The notes: generated by a model not told the origin, from the sequence alone. A stretch of DNA of 64,000 nucleotides from RGIG8767 sp964531805 (GCA_964531805.1 CAZHGE010000002.1:31164-95163); one strand, 5' to 3'; counted from the stretch's first letter, positions 36,537-46,176 are shown. Translations and numbers: made by a program.

Positions 36537-37162
36537 ATGAGATTAGAAACAGAGCATAGTATTATTAAAGCGGCAGTCAATGGACAGAAGTATGATGAGT
36601 CCTGCAAAGAAGTATTTAAAAATCGTGAGATTATTGCGCCGATTTTAAAATGCGTAGCAAGAGAATTTAAGGACTGTACATCGGAAGAAATAATCAGATG
36701 AAGACGATATATTATGATGTCCATTTTAAGGTGAAGAATCCGAAACTTTCCAGTGAGACGATTTCGGTCATGTTGCATGTGGATTTAGAGGTACAAAATG
36801 ATTATAGTCCACGTAATCCACGCTATCCGATTGTAAAAAGGGCAGTATATGGGTTTGCAATGATAATATTCCGATGGATATACAAAATACGGTTACTAGA
36901 TATGTTTTCAGAAAAGGAGATTGTACATATGACGGGATTAGGAGAGAGTTTATATAATAAGGCGTATAAGAAGGCATATAACGAAGCGTATAACGAAGCG
37001 TGTAGTAAAACACAAAAAAATACAGTTATGAAAATGGTTAGGAAAAACTATTTGCGTAACGGTGATCAGGAAAGCGCAATAATAGATTTGCAGGAAGAAT
37101 TAGAGCTAACTTATGAGCAGGCAGAACAATTATTTAGGAATGAGATTCAAAATGCAGAGTAA
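36537..37162 (+). pseudogene. Broken Rpn/PD-(D/E)XK nuclease gene
   Basis: Fragments of one family occur in different frames. MRLETEHSIIKAAVNGQKYD to ILKCVA reads from 36537 and stops at 36666. A next frame gives REFKDCTSEEIIR up to 36697. The ORF from 36698 gives TIYYDVHFKVKNPK, MLHVDLEVQNDYSPRNPRYP and a Lys/Ala/Tyr repeat tail (NKAYKKAYNEAYNEA). The order matches Rpn-type putative transposases, but two frame breaks and a short gap disrupt it. The 154-residue 3' fragment could still be made. It precedes the first leader element. Confidence 0.7.
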
Positions 37163-37192
37163 GATATGAAGTAGGAAAGCAAATTCAAAAAC

Positions 37193-37373
37193 TAAACAAG
37201 TCCTCTAAATATGTCGATATATGTTATAATAGATTAGGTTGAAAAGACGATTGGATTGGTCAGGGCGACGCGCAGTACGTAACTGCTTTGACACAGATAA
37301 TAACATATATGCGCATGGAAGCGGCAAAGAAAGAATAGGAGCGGTGTCCAGTGTGTTTTGGATGCCGTTTTTT
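37193..37373 (+). ncRNA. Leader RNA element, copy 1 (sigma-28-like promoter, variable centre, terminator)
   Basis: TAAA (37193-37196), a 16-base spacer and GTCGATAT (37213-37220) form a sigma-28-like promoter. Downstream lie the conserved TATGTTATAATAGATTAGG, then a variable section with hairpin GCAGT-ACGTA-ACTGC (37272-37286). The conserved AATAACATATAT/GCGCATG block follows, then a terminator (CGGTGTCCA 37342-37350 with TGGATGCCG 37359-37367, then six T). The distance from -10 box to last T is 153 bases, identical in copy 2 at 39776-39956. No known RNA family was recognised. It could be an attenuated leader of the LicD gene or a free small RNA. Confidence 0.65.
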
Positions 37374-37416
37374 AATACCGTTTTTTTGTAAATAAGAGTA
37401 GCACAAGGTGGTCGAA

Positions 37417-39771
37417 ATGGGTATACAAGATTCCTTTTTACTGGATGAAGTCAGATGTGGCTTTATGATTCCTGCTGCAGTGAAGCAGGCATGGGCAGCT
37501 GAACTGGAAGTCCTGATGGAAATAGACAGAGTATGCAAAAAACATAATATTCAATATTTTGCAGATTGGGGAACCTTATTGGGAACAGTCCGTCATGGTG
37601 GATTCATTCCATGGGATGATGATTTGGATATTGTCATGAAGAGAGAGGATTATCAAAAATTCCTAAATGTGGCCCGCTATGATATGGAAGAAGGGTTTGA
37701 TGTCCAGACCTTCCGAAATCACGAAGATTGCTGGCTTTTTATGGCAAAGGTTGTGGGGAGAAATGGTTTTTGTTTCGAAAAGGAACATCTGAGAAGATTC
37801 CATAACTTCCCCTATATAGCATGTGTAGATATTTTTGTGCTTGATTATGTGCATCAGGACCCGGAAAAGGAAGAAAAGCGCAGAACTTTGTGCAAATATA
37901 TGCTGGCAGTGGCGGATGCCATTGGAGAAGGCAGTTTGACGCATAAGGAGAGAGAGCAAAGCCTTAAGACAGTAGAGGAAATGTATGGGCAAAAAATTAG
38001 CCGCATAAATGACCCAGTAGAAATGAGAAGATACCTCTATGGGGAAATAGAAAAGATTTTTGCAGAAGTGCCGGAGCAGGAAGCAGACAAATTAACGCAG
38101 TTATTTCCATGGGGATTAAAGGGGAAGGATTTCCAATTTTCCAAGGAATACTATGATAGGTCTGTTTATCTGCCTTTTGAGGATACTTCTATGCCCGTTC
38201 CGTTGATGTATGATAAAATGCTTCGGCAGCGGTATAGAGAATATTACAGAATTGTGAAAGAATGGGCAGGCCATAATTATCCTTTCTTTGAAGGACAAAA
38301 GGAAAATCTGCAAAAGGTATTGGATTTTACACTTCCAGAGTTTCAGTTTGAGAGAAAGAAATTATTTAGGAGTGAAGAGGAAGAATCATTCAAAAGTTTG
38401 TCTTATAAGGTCATGGCAAAGGAGTGTGCCAGTGAACTTTGGAAAATGAAGGAACAACTGGCTGCTATAATCAGGCAGATAGTGCCATTGAAATCGGAAG
38501 AGAAAATGGTGCAGCAACCAGAATGTACGGAATTAGCAATGGATTTACTTCAGTCAAGTCAGCAACTGGCTATTGATTTTGGGAATATGCTGGAGCAGAT
38601 ACTGGGAGAAGGTTGTGCTATTATTCGATTGTTGGAGCAGTATTGTGAGGCCTTGTATGTGATTTATGAACTGCTTTTATCTGATGATGGCGATAGTAGT
38701 AGTGGAGTCATAGGTGCTTGTGATAGATTAGAGGATATTCGGAAAGCAATTACCGATGAAATGGAACAATGTATTTTCAGTCGAAAAACAGTATTGTTTA
38801 TACCGATATTGGCAAAGGACTGGAGTAGTTTACACAGTTTGTGGCAGGCTGCTGTAAATGATTCTAGTTGTGATGTTTATGTAGTGCCTTTACCATATTA
38901 TTATAAAGATTACGATGGTTCGCCTAGAAAGGTATGCTGTGATACGGCAGAGCTTTCAGAAAAAGTGCAGACACTGGATTATAAACTTTTGACACCGGAA
39001 TATCTGGAAATGTTCCATCCGGAAGTAATAGTGATTCAAAACCCATATGATTCGTGGAATCCGGCAATCTCTATTCCGGAAATATTTTATTCTGAAAATA
39101 TTCGAAAGTATACAGATGAACTTATCTATGCGCCGCCGTTTACATTGGAAGAGTATTCAAAAGGAAATGAAAGAGAATATTCTAATATGAAATATTATGT
39201 TTCTATGCCAGGAGTGGTGTATGCAGACCGTGTTATGGTACAGTCGGAAAATATGCGGCAGATATACATAGAGAAACTTACTGAATTTGCAGGAGAAGAA
39301 ACAAGGAATGTCTGGGAGAAGAGAGTAACGATGCTTACCCTGCCTGTTGTGGAACAAAGAGAAGAAGCGTCTGGTCAGTCTGTTATGGGACAGGAGAAAG
39401 ATGCGTTCCATAAGGAAAGCAATACGAAGAAAAATCCTAAAAAGAAAATGCTCTATGGAATCAGCCTAGGTGCTTACATAGGAGATATTGAAGCCGCACA
39501 GAATAAGATCGAAAGAAATCTTCAGCTTTTTAAGGAATATAAAAATCAGATAGACCTGCTAATACAGATTTTTCCGGATAGCACGGGTGTGAATGAAGTT
39601 AGAAATTATATTAACCGATTATTGGAAAGATATCCTGGTAAGATATTGGAAAAGGGTGTAAAGTGTTGTACCAAAGATTACGATTTGTATTATGGGGATG
39701 TTATGCCTTTGATGATGGAATTCAGGGATGCTGGGAAACCAGTGATGGTGCAGAATATTTATGAGGAGTAA
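37417..39771 (+). CDS. licD: LicD-family phosphotransferase with long C-terminal extension
   Basis: 784 residues. The LicD domain is at residues 25-310, with DWGTLLGTVRHGGFIPWDDD and LDIVMKREDY giving the DDD/DLD metal site. LicD proteins transfer phosphocholine or other phospho-alcohols from CDP donors to glycans. A helical linker follows, then from about residue 450 an alpha/beta region (VLFIPILAKDWSSLHSLWQA, DVYVVPLPYYYKDYDG, VIVIQNPYD) resembling the N-terminal part of glycerophosphotransferase-like proteins. The start at 37417 follows AAGGTGG. It lies 44 bases after the terminator of leader copy 1. With the LicC/LicA genes at 11-13.5 kb it could complete a phosphocholine pathway (inference). 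Confidence 0.85.
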   Translation: MGIQDSFLLDEVRCGFMIPAAVKQAWAAELEVLMEIDRVCKKHNIQYFADWGTLLGTVRHGGFIPWDDDLDIVMKREDYQKFLNVARYDMEEGFDVQTFRNHEDCWLFMAKVVGRNGFCFEKEHLRRFHNFPYIACVDIFVLDYVHQDPEKEEKRRTLCKYMLAVADAIGEGSLTHKEREQSLKTVEEMYGQKISRINDPVEMRRYLYGEIEKIFAEVPEQEADKLTQLFPWGLKGKDFQFSKEYYDRSVYLPFEDTSMPVPLMYDKMLRQRYREYYRIVKEWAGHNYPFFEGQKENLQKVLDFTLPEFQFERKKLFRSEEEESFKSLSYKVMAKECASELWKMKEQLAAIIRQIVPLKSEEKMVQQPECTELAMDLLQSSQQLAIDFGNMLEQILGEGCAIIRLLEQYCEALYVIYELLLSDDGDSSSGVIGACDRLEDIRKAITDEMEQCIFSRKTVLFIPILAKDWSSLHSLWQAAVNDSSCDVYVVPLPYYYKDYDGSPRKVCCDTAELSEKVQTLDYKLLTPEYLEMFHPEVIVIQNPYDSWNPAISIPEIFYSENIRKYTDELIYAPPFTLEEYSKGNEREYSNMKYYVSMPGVVYADRVMVQSENMRQIYIEKLTEFAGEETRNVWEKRVTMLTLPVVEQREEASGQSVMGQEKDAFHKESNTKKNPKKKMLYGISLGAYIGDIEAAQNKIERNLQLFKEYKNQIDLLIQIFPDSTGVNEVRNYINRLLERYPGKILEKGVKCCTKDYDLYYGDVMPLMMEFRDAGKPVMVQNIYEE

Positions 39772-39775
39772 AGAT

Positions 39776-39956
39776 TAAACAAAATCTCTAAATATGTCGA
39801 TATATGTTATAATAGATTAGGCTTAAAATGCAATCTGACAGGATACGTTGGTTTCAAGAGTGCACTTGGTTTGATATAGGCAATAACATATATACGCATG
39901 AAGGCGGCATAGAGAAACAAAAGCGGTGTTCAATGTGTATTGGATGCCGCTTTTTT
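39776..39956 (+). ncRNA. Leader RNA element, copy 2
   Basis: TAAA (39776-39779), a 16-base spacer and GTCGATAT (39796-39803). The TATGTTATAATAGATTAGG and AATAACATATAT/ACGCATG blocks are shared with copy 1. The centre differs in sequence but has a hairpin, CAAG/CTTG (39855-39868), at the matching place. The terminator is AAGCGGTGTTCA (39921-39932) with TGGATGCCGCTT (39941-39952), then a T-run to 39956. The next gene starts 12 bases later, so its ribosome site directly follows the terminator. This favours transcription attenuation over an independent RNA for this copy. Confidence 0.65.
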
Positions 39957-39968
39957 AGAGGATTTGGT

Positions 39969-41075
39969 ATGAAACGTTTTCAAAATGTAGGTGGATATGC
40001 ATATATATTTGATGAACAGGGAAAACTGTGGATTTCTAATATGGGATACAATGGACTTGTTAAATGTGATATCACGACAAAAGAAATAGAATATGTAAAG
40101 CAATTTGAGGGATACGCGCTTACAAGAACTAATCTTCACGGAACTGTAAGAAAATTAAAAAATAGATTATTTTTCTTCCCGTTAGCATCAAATCATGTCC
40201 ACATTTATGATATTGAAAGTGAAAAAGTAACTGCTATAGAAATTCCACAGGAATATGGTGTTACGTCCTTTTCAAAAAAAATTTATGAATGTGAAGATAC
40301 TTTTTTACTATTTCCAACGAATTTAAATGGAACTATATGGAAAATAGATTCTGTTAAGGAAACCGTATCGGAGCATAAGGAACTAACAGAATTCTTTAAT
40401 CAATATACTATAGAAGAAAGAAAAAATTCTGCAATTGTTTTCGATGGTAATCAGATGATTGTTTCATTACCAGTTAGAAAAGAACTATTGATATTGGATT
40501 TAATAAGTTTTGGTAAAAAAGTAATTTCAATTGAGTCTGAACATGTGATTCGCAATATGGTTAAAAAAGATAATGATTTATTGGCGACCGTTTCAGATAC
40601 ATTAGATATATACAGGATAAATACAGAATCGGGACAAATAGAAAAATATGTTGCATTGGAAAGTGCAGCATCTGATAGAGAGCGATTGGCACCATATTCT
40701 GATATTGTTTTAATAGATAAATGTATTTTTGCAAGTAATTATTATGCTAAGAATATTTTTTATATGAATCAAAATGGAGAAGTTTTAAATTTTAGTAACT
40801 ATATTTTAAATGATCAAAGAATAAGGGAGAGAAAAGGAGAAGGTGCAATATTCTGTGGAATAATAGAACGAGAAGAAAATATATATTTTATTCCAGGAAG
40901 AGCAAGTCATTTAATAGAGTATAATTATCGAACAGGTAAATGTAATTGTATAGAGTTTTTTATAACAAAATTTAGAGATAAAGATTTGGAAACTGAGTTT
41001 GTACAAGAGTTGTTATCCTACCAAATGGAAGAACTTTTGACGTTGAAGGATTTTCTTTCAATATTTATTTGCTAG
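39969..41075 (+). CDS. Beta-propeller-like protein of unknown function
   Basis: 368 residues with repeated four-stranded blade patterns (GGYAYIFDEQGKLWISNMGY, LKNRLFFFPLASNHVHIYDI, NGTIWKIDSVKETVSEH, NDLLATVSDTLDIYRINTES), like YncE or NHL propellers. No signal peptide or catalytic motif is seen. The ATG at 39969 has AGAGG eight bases upstream. A longer frame from 39828 runs through the leader RNA and is rejected. It may be a binding or scaffold protein of the glycan island. Confidence 0.7.
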   Translation: MKRFQNVGGYAYIFDEQGKLWISNMGYNGLVKCDITTKEIEYVKQFEGYALTRTNLHGTVRKLKNRLFFFPLASNHVHIYDIESEKVTAIEIPQEYGVTSFSKKIYECEDTFLLFPTNLNGTIWKIDSVKETVSEHKELTEFFNQYTIEERKNSAIVFDGNQMIVSLPVRKELLILDLISFGKKVISIESEHVIRNMVKKDNDLLATVSDTLDIYRINTESGQIEKYVALESAASDRERLAPYSDIVLIDKCIFASNYYAKNIFYMNQNGEVLNFSNYILNDQRIRERKGEGAIFCGIIEREENIYFIPGRASHLIEYNYRTGKCNCIEFFITKFRDKDLETEFVQELLSYQMEELLTLKDFLSIFIC

Positions 41076-41129
41076 GGATACTATAAAAACATAATAATTT
41101 CAAATGAAATCCTGGAAGGGAGACCAACA

Positions 41130-42479
41130 ATGCCACATAGAATTTTATTGGTTGATAACCAGTTAAAGATTGTAGAAAACATAATGAAGAATACGGATTG
41201 GAGTATTTCTGTGCTCATAACGGAAAGAGCGGACCAGTGTAAATTAAATGATAGAATAGGAAAGGTATATTCGTTTGATGATTTTCGTAATAATACGGAT
41301 ATGACCTATTTTGATTATTCAGAATTAGATAAATTATGGAAAGCACAACTTAAGGTGGAGAACTGTTACAGCCGTTTTTCAACAGATTTTCAGATGGGAA
41401 AATGGTTTTATTATAGAGGATATGCTTTGATTAGACAGATATTCAGCGTATATGAGTTTGATTTTATAATTATTAAAGGTCTTAATCATGGATATCCATG
41501 GGATAGATTACTTTCTGAGTATGCAACAATGAAACATATTCATAGTTATAATATTGGGTCCATGTTAAACAACACAAGAATAGTGTATGATAATTTGGAT
41601 GAAAAAATATTGCAGATAACTGAAAAAAACGATTTAAAAGATACCGTTTTTTATAAAGGGGAGTTACATCCTAAGAAAAGATTAGGTAGTGGAGTATGGG
41701 GGAGAATATATGATTTTACATATAAGAAATTCGGCGCGTTGGGATTAGATATTGTTAAATGTATTCGATATAAAAATGTTGGGACGGATGTTTGGAATGT
41801 AAATACGATTGATAGAATACGTTACTTTAAAGAAGTAAAGAAAATAAAAAAATATTATGAAAAAGTAAGTGAACCTTTAGATAAAAAGGAAAAGTATATT
41901 TATTTTTCGCTGCATTTTGAACCGGAGGCAGTTGTGGCAGGCAGATGTGATATGGATAGTCAAATTGTGGCAATCCAAATGATTTCTAATCATTTACCAG
42001 AGGGATGGAAATTAGTTATTAAGGAGCATCCGCTGCAGTTTCAGGTGAATACATTGCTACATTATAGTTTTGTGTTGGGAACTTATAAGTTCAAAAGCCA
42101 GTTATTTTACAAAACTTTATGTGAGATGAAAAATGTTAAATTACTTGATCTTGGGACGGATATAAAGGAAATAATTAATAATTCACAGGCTACAGCGTCG
42201 CTGAATGGGACTGTTGTATCGGAGTCGGTACTTTTGAATAAACCTGTTCTTGTTTTTGGAGCGGAACGAACAATATACAAATATTGTGATGGGGTTTATA
42301 AAATTCATTCAGATGCTGAGTGTAGAGAAGCTATTATGAAAATTAGAGATGGTAAGAAAAGCGTTTATCGCAATTATAAAAGTTTATGTGATAAGTATTT
42401 AATCGATTTCTCTGATGAAGATTTAGGTTTTAATAAAGCTGTTCAAGCAATCAAAAATGAGGTAATAAAAATAAGATAA
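41130..42479 (+). CDS. Capsule-biosynthesis-like glycosyltransferase
   Basis: 449 residues. The C-terminal half resembles the Capsule_synth/KpsS-LipB group: YIYFSLHFEPEAVVAGRCDM, then LPEGWKLVIKEHPLQF, and TASLNGTVVSESVLLNKPVL with the EP/KEHP/NGT-type donor-site motifs. The N-terminal half is alpha/beta (HRILLVDNQLKIVENIM). It probably transfers a sugar or sugar phosphate to a surface glycan. AAGGGAG precedes the ATG. First gene of a seven-to-nine-gene plus-strand run. Confidence 0.78.
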   Translation: MPHRILLVDNQLKIVENIMKNTDWSISVLITERADQCKLNDRIGKVYSFDDFRNNTDMTYFDYSELDKLWKAQLKVENCYSRFSTDFQMGKWFYYRGYALIRQIFSVYEFDFIIIKGLNHGYPWDRLLSEYATMKHIHSYNIGSMLNNTRIVYDNLDEKILQITEKNDLKDTVFYKGELHPKKRLGSGVWGRIYDFTYKKFGALGLDIVKCIRYKNVGTDVWNVNTIDRIRYFKEVKKIKKYYEKVSEPLDKKEKYIYFSLHFEPEAVVAGRCDMDSQIVAIQMISNHLPEGWKLVIKEHPLQFQVNTLLHYSFVLGTYKFKSQLFYKTLCEMKNVKLLDLGTDIKEIINNSQATASLNGTVVSESVLLNKPVLVFGAERTIYKYCDGVYKIHSDAECREAIMKIRDGKKSVYRNYKSLCDKYLIDFSDEDLGFNKAVQAIKNEVIKIR

Positions 42480-42510
42480 GGAAATACAAGGTGTAGGGGG
42501 ACTTGTGCAG

Positions 42511-43794
42511 ATGAATAGCGCTACATCGTTAGATAAATTTATAAAAGATAATAAAAGAGTCTGTATATATGGATTAGGACATTATGCACATGCCGTATTG
42601 CGAATATTAAAAAGTAGAAATGTAGTTATTGAAGCATTTATTATTTCAGATGGGGAAAGCAAAGCAGATACACATGCAGAGGGAATTCCTGTTTATGCAT
42701 TTACTGAATGGAAAAAGCAAAAATGTATAGATTCTATCATTATAGGTGTGGCAATGCCTAATCAGAAAATGATAAGAGATGCGTTGATAGAAAACGGTAT
42801 CAATAATATATATGGTGTTTCTGAACTAGACTTGATGAGTGCAACGATTGGAATTATGGATACAAGAATTGCAGTGGAAAATCATGGAAACGATATAATT
42901 ATGGATTCTGTAAATGATACAATATCTAAATTGTTTCCGTATCACTTTCAATTTAAACTTCCGTTTTTAGATGAATTAAGTGGAATGGCATTAAATTATG
43001 CTATGAAAAGTGAAATAATATTTGTTGGGGGGACAAATGCTTTATGTTCCCATATGGAGTATGAACCGAATTTTGGAGTTAGTAGAAGTAATTGTAAGCA
43101 ACTGGAAGGTAAAATTGTTTTAGCAGGAGTTGGGTGGTATCAATATCAAGAGGATCCTGATGAACTCACAATAGAACTCTTGCGTAGGGTCTTATCAAAA
43201 AAATACATTCATTCAGTGAGAGATAATTATACAAAGGAAAAATTACAAAAGATAGGGATTAAAAACGTTATTAATACTGGATGTTTAACAACGTGGAGGT
43301 TGGATGAGGATTTATGTAGGAGAATTCCGGTTAATAAAGGCAGGGATGCAATAGTAATGTTTACACCGGGCAGATGGAAACAAGATAAAAAGATAATGGA
43401 TGTTATAAAAGAAAATTATGATAAAATTTATTTTTGGCCTCAAGGTCCTACAGATGCGACTTATATCAAAGCAATGAATGAACACGCCATATTGATAAAC
43501 TCGAATTTGCAATCGTTAGATGATTTTTTGTTAAATCATGAAAGTGTGGATTATATTGGGACAAGATTGCATGGTGGAATAAGATGTTTGCAAAAAGGGA
43601 AAAGGTCATTCATTTTCTCAATAGATAACAGGGCAAAAGAAATGGGCAGAGACTGGGGATTGCCTATTTTTACAGATGAAGATATACCAGCGTTATCCGA
43701 TATTGTAAATAGAGAAAGTAATATAAAAATAAATATTCCATATGAAGAGATAGCAGAATGGAAAAGACAATTTCATGGGAGTTTAAATGATTGA
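42511..43794 (+). CDS. Polysaccharide pyruvyltransferase-like protein with N-terminal Rossmann-like module
   Basis: 427 residues. Residues 1-110 are a dinucleotide-fold module (VCIYGLGHYAHAVLRILKS, VIEAFIISDG, SIIIGVAMPNQKMIRDAL). Residues 170-427 match the pyruvyltransferase family: IIFVGGTNALCSH, HSVRDNYTKEKLQKIGI, VINTGCLTTWRL and IGTRLHGGIRCLQKGKRSFI. Family members add pyruvate ketals to sugars, or act as related transferases. The ATG at 42511 lies ten bases after GGGGG. A GTG at 42505 is an alternative. Confidence 0.8.
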   Translation: MNSATSLDKFIKDNKRVCIYGLGHYAHAVLRILKSRNVVIEAFIISDGESKADTHAEGIPVYAFTEWKKQKCIDSIIIGVAMPNQKMIRDALIENGINNIYGVSELDLMSATIGIMDTRIAVENHGNDIIMDSVNDTISKLFPYHFQFKLPFLDELSGMALNYAMKSEIIFVGGTNALCSHMEYEPNFGVSRSNCKQLEGKIVLAGVGWYQYQEDPDELTIELLRRVLSKKYIHSVRDNYTKEKLQKIGIKNVINTGCLTTWRLDEDLCRRIPVNKGRDAIVMFTPGRWKQDKKIMDVIKENYDKIYFWPQGPTDATYIKAMNEHAILINSNLQSLDDFLLNHESVDYIGTRLHGGIRCLQKGKRSFIFSIDNRAKEMGRDWGLPIFTDEDIPALSDIVNRESNIKINIPYEEIAEWKRQFHGSLND

Positions 43795-43875
43795 CAATAA
43801 GAGATCATTTGGAGGTCTGTTGGAGGGAGTTGTTAAGTTAAGTGCCATGAAATAGGAAGAGGAGAATAATCCTAT

Positions 43876-45057
43876 ATGTGCGATGTGAAGATTTCCGTAA
43901 TTATACCTATATATAATTGTCAATTATATCTTGTAAAATGTTTGGAAAGTGTCTTAAATCAAACCTTAACGGAAAAAGAGATTATTTTGGTTGATGATGG
44001 CTCTACGGATGAATCAGGGACAATTTGTGATTTGTATGCTGAAGAGCATACAAATGTTATAGTACTTCATACAGAAAATATGGGGTTGTTGCATGCACGC
44101 TATAATGGTTTGTCTGTAGCAAGAGGAGAGTATGTAACGTTTGTGGACGCAGATGACTGGATTGCACCTGAAATGTATAGCGTGATGCTGTCACAGATAG
44201 AATCATATGATATGATTGGATGTCAGATTATTAGATATTTTGATGAAAGTAAGATAGCGCCAGAACAATTAGTATATGAACCAGGTGTATATAGGAAGGC
44301 TGACATTGCAAATTGTATTATACCGAGAATGCTTTGGGATTCTTCAACCAATAGATGGGCGATGGATCCGAGTCTATGCTCTAAGATTTTTAAGAGAGAT
44401 ATGCTATTAGAGCAATTTAAAAATGTGAATAGTTTAGACTGCTATTACGGAGAAGACTCTGTAATAACATATCCATATCTTTTACAAGCGGATTCTATTA
44501 AACTATTATCAGAAAGTTTCTATTATCATAGGCAAAGGGAAACAGGAGAGATTCCGTCTTACATCAAAGATGAACAGTTTGTAGATAAGACTTACAGAGT
44601 TTATCAATATTTAAAAGATGTATTTAAACAGTCAGGTAATTGGGCGATTTTAGAAGTACAATTAGAACATTTTTTTATTAATTCTATAGCATTAAAAAAG
44701 ATGTGTTTCCAAGAAACGTTAGGAGAACTATATCCAATTTTCCCATTTAATGATGTTAAGAAGTTTGATAACGTGATTTTGTATGGTGCGGGCAAATTAG
44801 GAAAGGCTTATATAAAACAGAATGAAGAGCAACAGTTTTGCAATATTGTATTATGGGTTGATCGTAACTATAAGAAAATAAATATTCCCGGCTATGAAAT
44901 AGTGGGAATTGATAAGATAGATACGATTATATTTGATTATATTATTATTGCAATTGATGTACGTGATGCTGCATTTAAAGTGAAACAGGAATTGATAGAA
45001 AAAGGTGTTAAAGAAGAGCAGATAATTTGGCATAGTATACGGCGGGACAGTTTTTGA
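43876..45057 (+). CDS. GT2 glycosyltransferase with C-terminal Rossmann-like module
   Basis: 393 residues. Residues 1-290 are GT2: KISVIIPIYNCQLYLVKCLE, LVDDGSTDESG, FVDADDWIAPEMY and YYGEDSVITYPYLLQ. Residues 295-393 hold the module VILYGAGKLGKAYIKQN, IVLWVDRNYKKINIPGYEIV, YIIIAIDVRDAAFKVKQEL. The same module is N-terminal or C-terminal in its neighbours. It probably adds one sugar of a surface glycan. GAGGAG lies about 11 bases before the ATG. Confidence 0.87.
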   Translation: MCDVKISVIIPIYNCQLYLVKCLESVLNQTLTEKEIILVDDGSTDESGTICDLYAEEHTNVIVLHTENMGLLHARYNGLSVARGEYVTFVDADDWIAPEMYSVMLSQIESYDMIGCQIIRYFDESKIAPEQLVYEPGVYRKADIANCIIPRMLWDSSTNRWAMDPSLCSKIFKRDMLLEQFKNVNSLDCYYGEDSVITYPYLLQADSIKLLSESFYYHRQRETGEIPSYIKDEQFVDKTYRVYQYLKDVFKQSGNWAILEVQLEHFFINSIALKKMCFQETLGELYPIFPFNDVKKFDNVILYGAGKLGKAYIKQNEEQQFCNIVLWVDRNYKKINIPGYEIVGIDKIDTIIFDYIIIAIDVRDAAFKVKQELIEKGVKEEQIIWHSIRRDSF

Positions 45058-45079
45058 TGTTTGATAAAGGGATAGAAGT

Positions 45080-46156
45080 ATGATAAAAGTTTCTAACTGC
45101 ACAATACTTGAATTTAAAGAAAAGATAAGAGAAAAGAAAATTGTATGTTTTTGCGCAGGTCAGAATTTCTATAATTTTTGCGAGTCTTTTCAGGTTACAG
45201 AAAAGATTTTATGTGTTGTTGATAATTTTCGATTTGGAACATCTATTGAAGTGGGTAAATATAGAATTCCAGTTATTTCTATGGATGACTTGCGGAAGGA
45301 ATTGAAAGAGTGTATCTGGGTGGTTACAACTGTAAAGTTTGCTGATGAACTTGTGCAGCAATTAGACTCAAATGATATTTGTCATGATCAAGAGGTTTAT
45401 TTCCCTGAATTGTTTATAAATGATGTTGGGAATAAAATATTAAGTTTGGATGGAGTATGTAAAATACCCAAACATATTCATTATTTTTGGTTTGGTCATA
45501 ATGAGATGCCTGATACATTTAAACGAAATATTGAAACATGGCATAAATATTGTCCTGATTATGAGATAACCTGTTGGAATGAAGATAATTATGATATTGC
45601 AAAAAATAAATATATGAAGCAGGCATATGAAGCAAAAAAATGGGGCTTTGTACCGGATTATGCAAGATTGGATGTTATCTACACATATGGTGGTATTTAT
45701 CTAGATACGGATGTTGAAGTAGTAAGATCATTGGATGAACTTTTAAAATGTGATATGTTTTGCGGGTTTGAAAGTTCATTGAATGTAAATTTCGGGCAAG
45801 GTTTCGGGGCAGTCAAACAACATCCTGTAATCAAGAAGATGATGGATTTATATGATGAGTTAGAATTTAAAAATGCAGAAGGTACTTTGAACCTGATTCC
45901 TTCGCCGATTTATCAGACTCGTTCTCTATGTGAACTGGGGTTAAAGAAAGATGGGAAGATACAGAAGGTTCGAGGTGCAATTATTTTAAGCACTGAGTAT
46001 CTTTCACCGATTAATGAGCATGGTTATGGTAAGATTGGAGCAAATACTTATGCCATCCACCATTATGCAGGGTCGTGGTATAATGCTGAACAGGAATGTG
46101 AGAAAAAGAGAATTGTAGGTAATTATAATTATCTGTTAAGCAGGATTGATAAATAG
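45080..46156 (+). CDS. GT32-type glycosyltransferase with N-terminal Rossmann-like module
   Basis: 358 residues. Residues 1-110 form the shared module (KIVCFCAGQNFYNFCESF, ILCVVDNFRFG, CIWVVTTVKFADELVQQL). Residues 130-358 are a DXD-type transferase: IPKHIHYFWFGHNEMPDTFK, GFVPDYARLDVIYTYGG, and YLDTDVEV with D209-T210-D211 as the metal site. The late IHHYAGSW segment is also typical. Such enzymes are common in capsule loci. Twenty-two bases after the GT2 gene. Confidence 0.87.
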   Translation: MIKVSNCTILEFKEKIREKKIVCFCAGQNFYNFCESFQVTEKILCVVDNFRFGTSIEVGKYRIPVISMDDLRKELKECIWVVTTVKFADELVQQLDSNDICHDQEVYFPELFINDVGNKILSLDGVCKIPKHIHYFWFGHNEMPDTFKRNIETWHKYCPDYEITCWNEDNYDIAKNKYMKQAYEAKKWGFVPDYARLDVIYTYGGIYLDTDVEVVRSLDELLKCDMFCGFESSLNVNFGQGFGAVKQHPVIKKMMDLYDELEFKNAEGTLNLIPSPIYQTRSLCELGLKKDGKIQKVRGAIILSTEYLSPINEHGYGKIGANTYAIHHYAGSWYNAEQECEKKRIVGNYNYLLSRIDK

Positions 46157-46176
46157 AAAAAAGGAAATATTGCCTT

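Noticed and set aside
37193..37373. Cyclic di-GMP type riboswitch
   Set aside because: I did not find the conserved core bases of the known classes. The element remains unclassified.
39828..39968. Upstream coding extension of the propeller gene
   Set aside because: The frame is open but crosses the leader RNA and its terminator, whereas the ATG at 39969 has a ribosome site.
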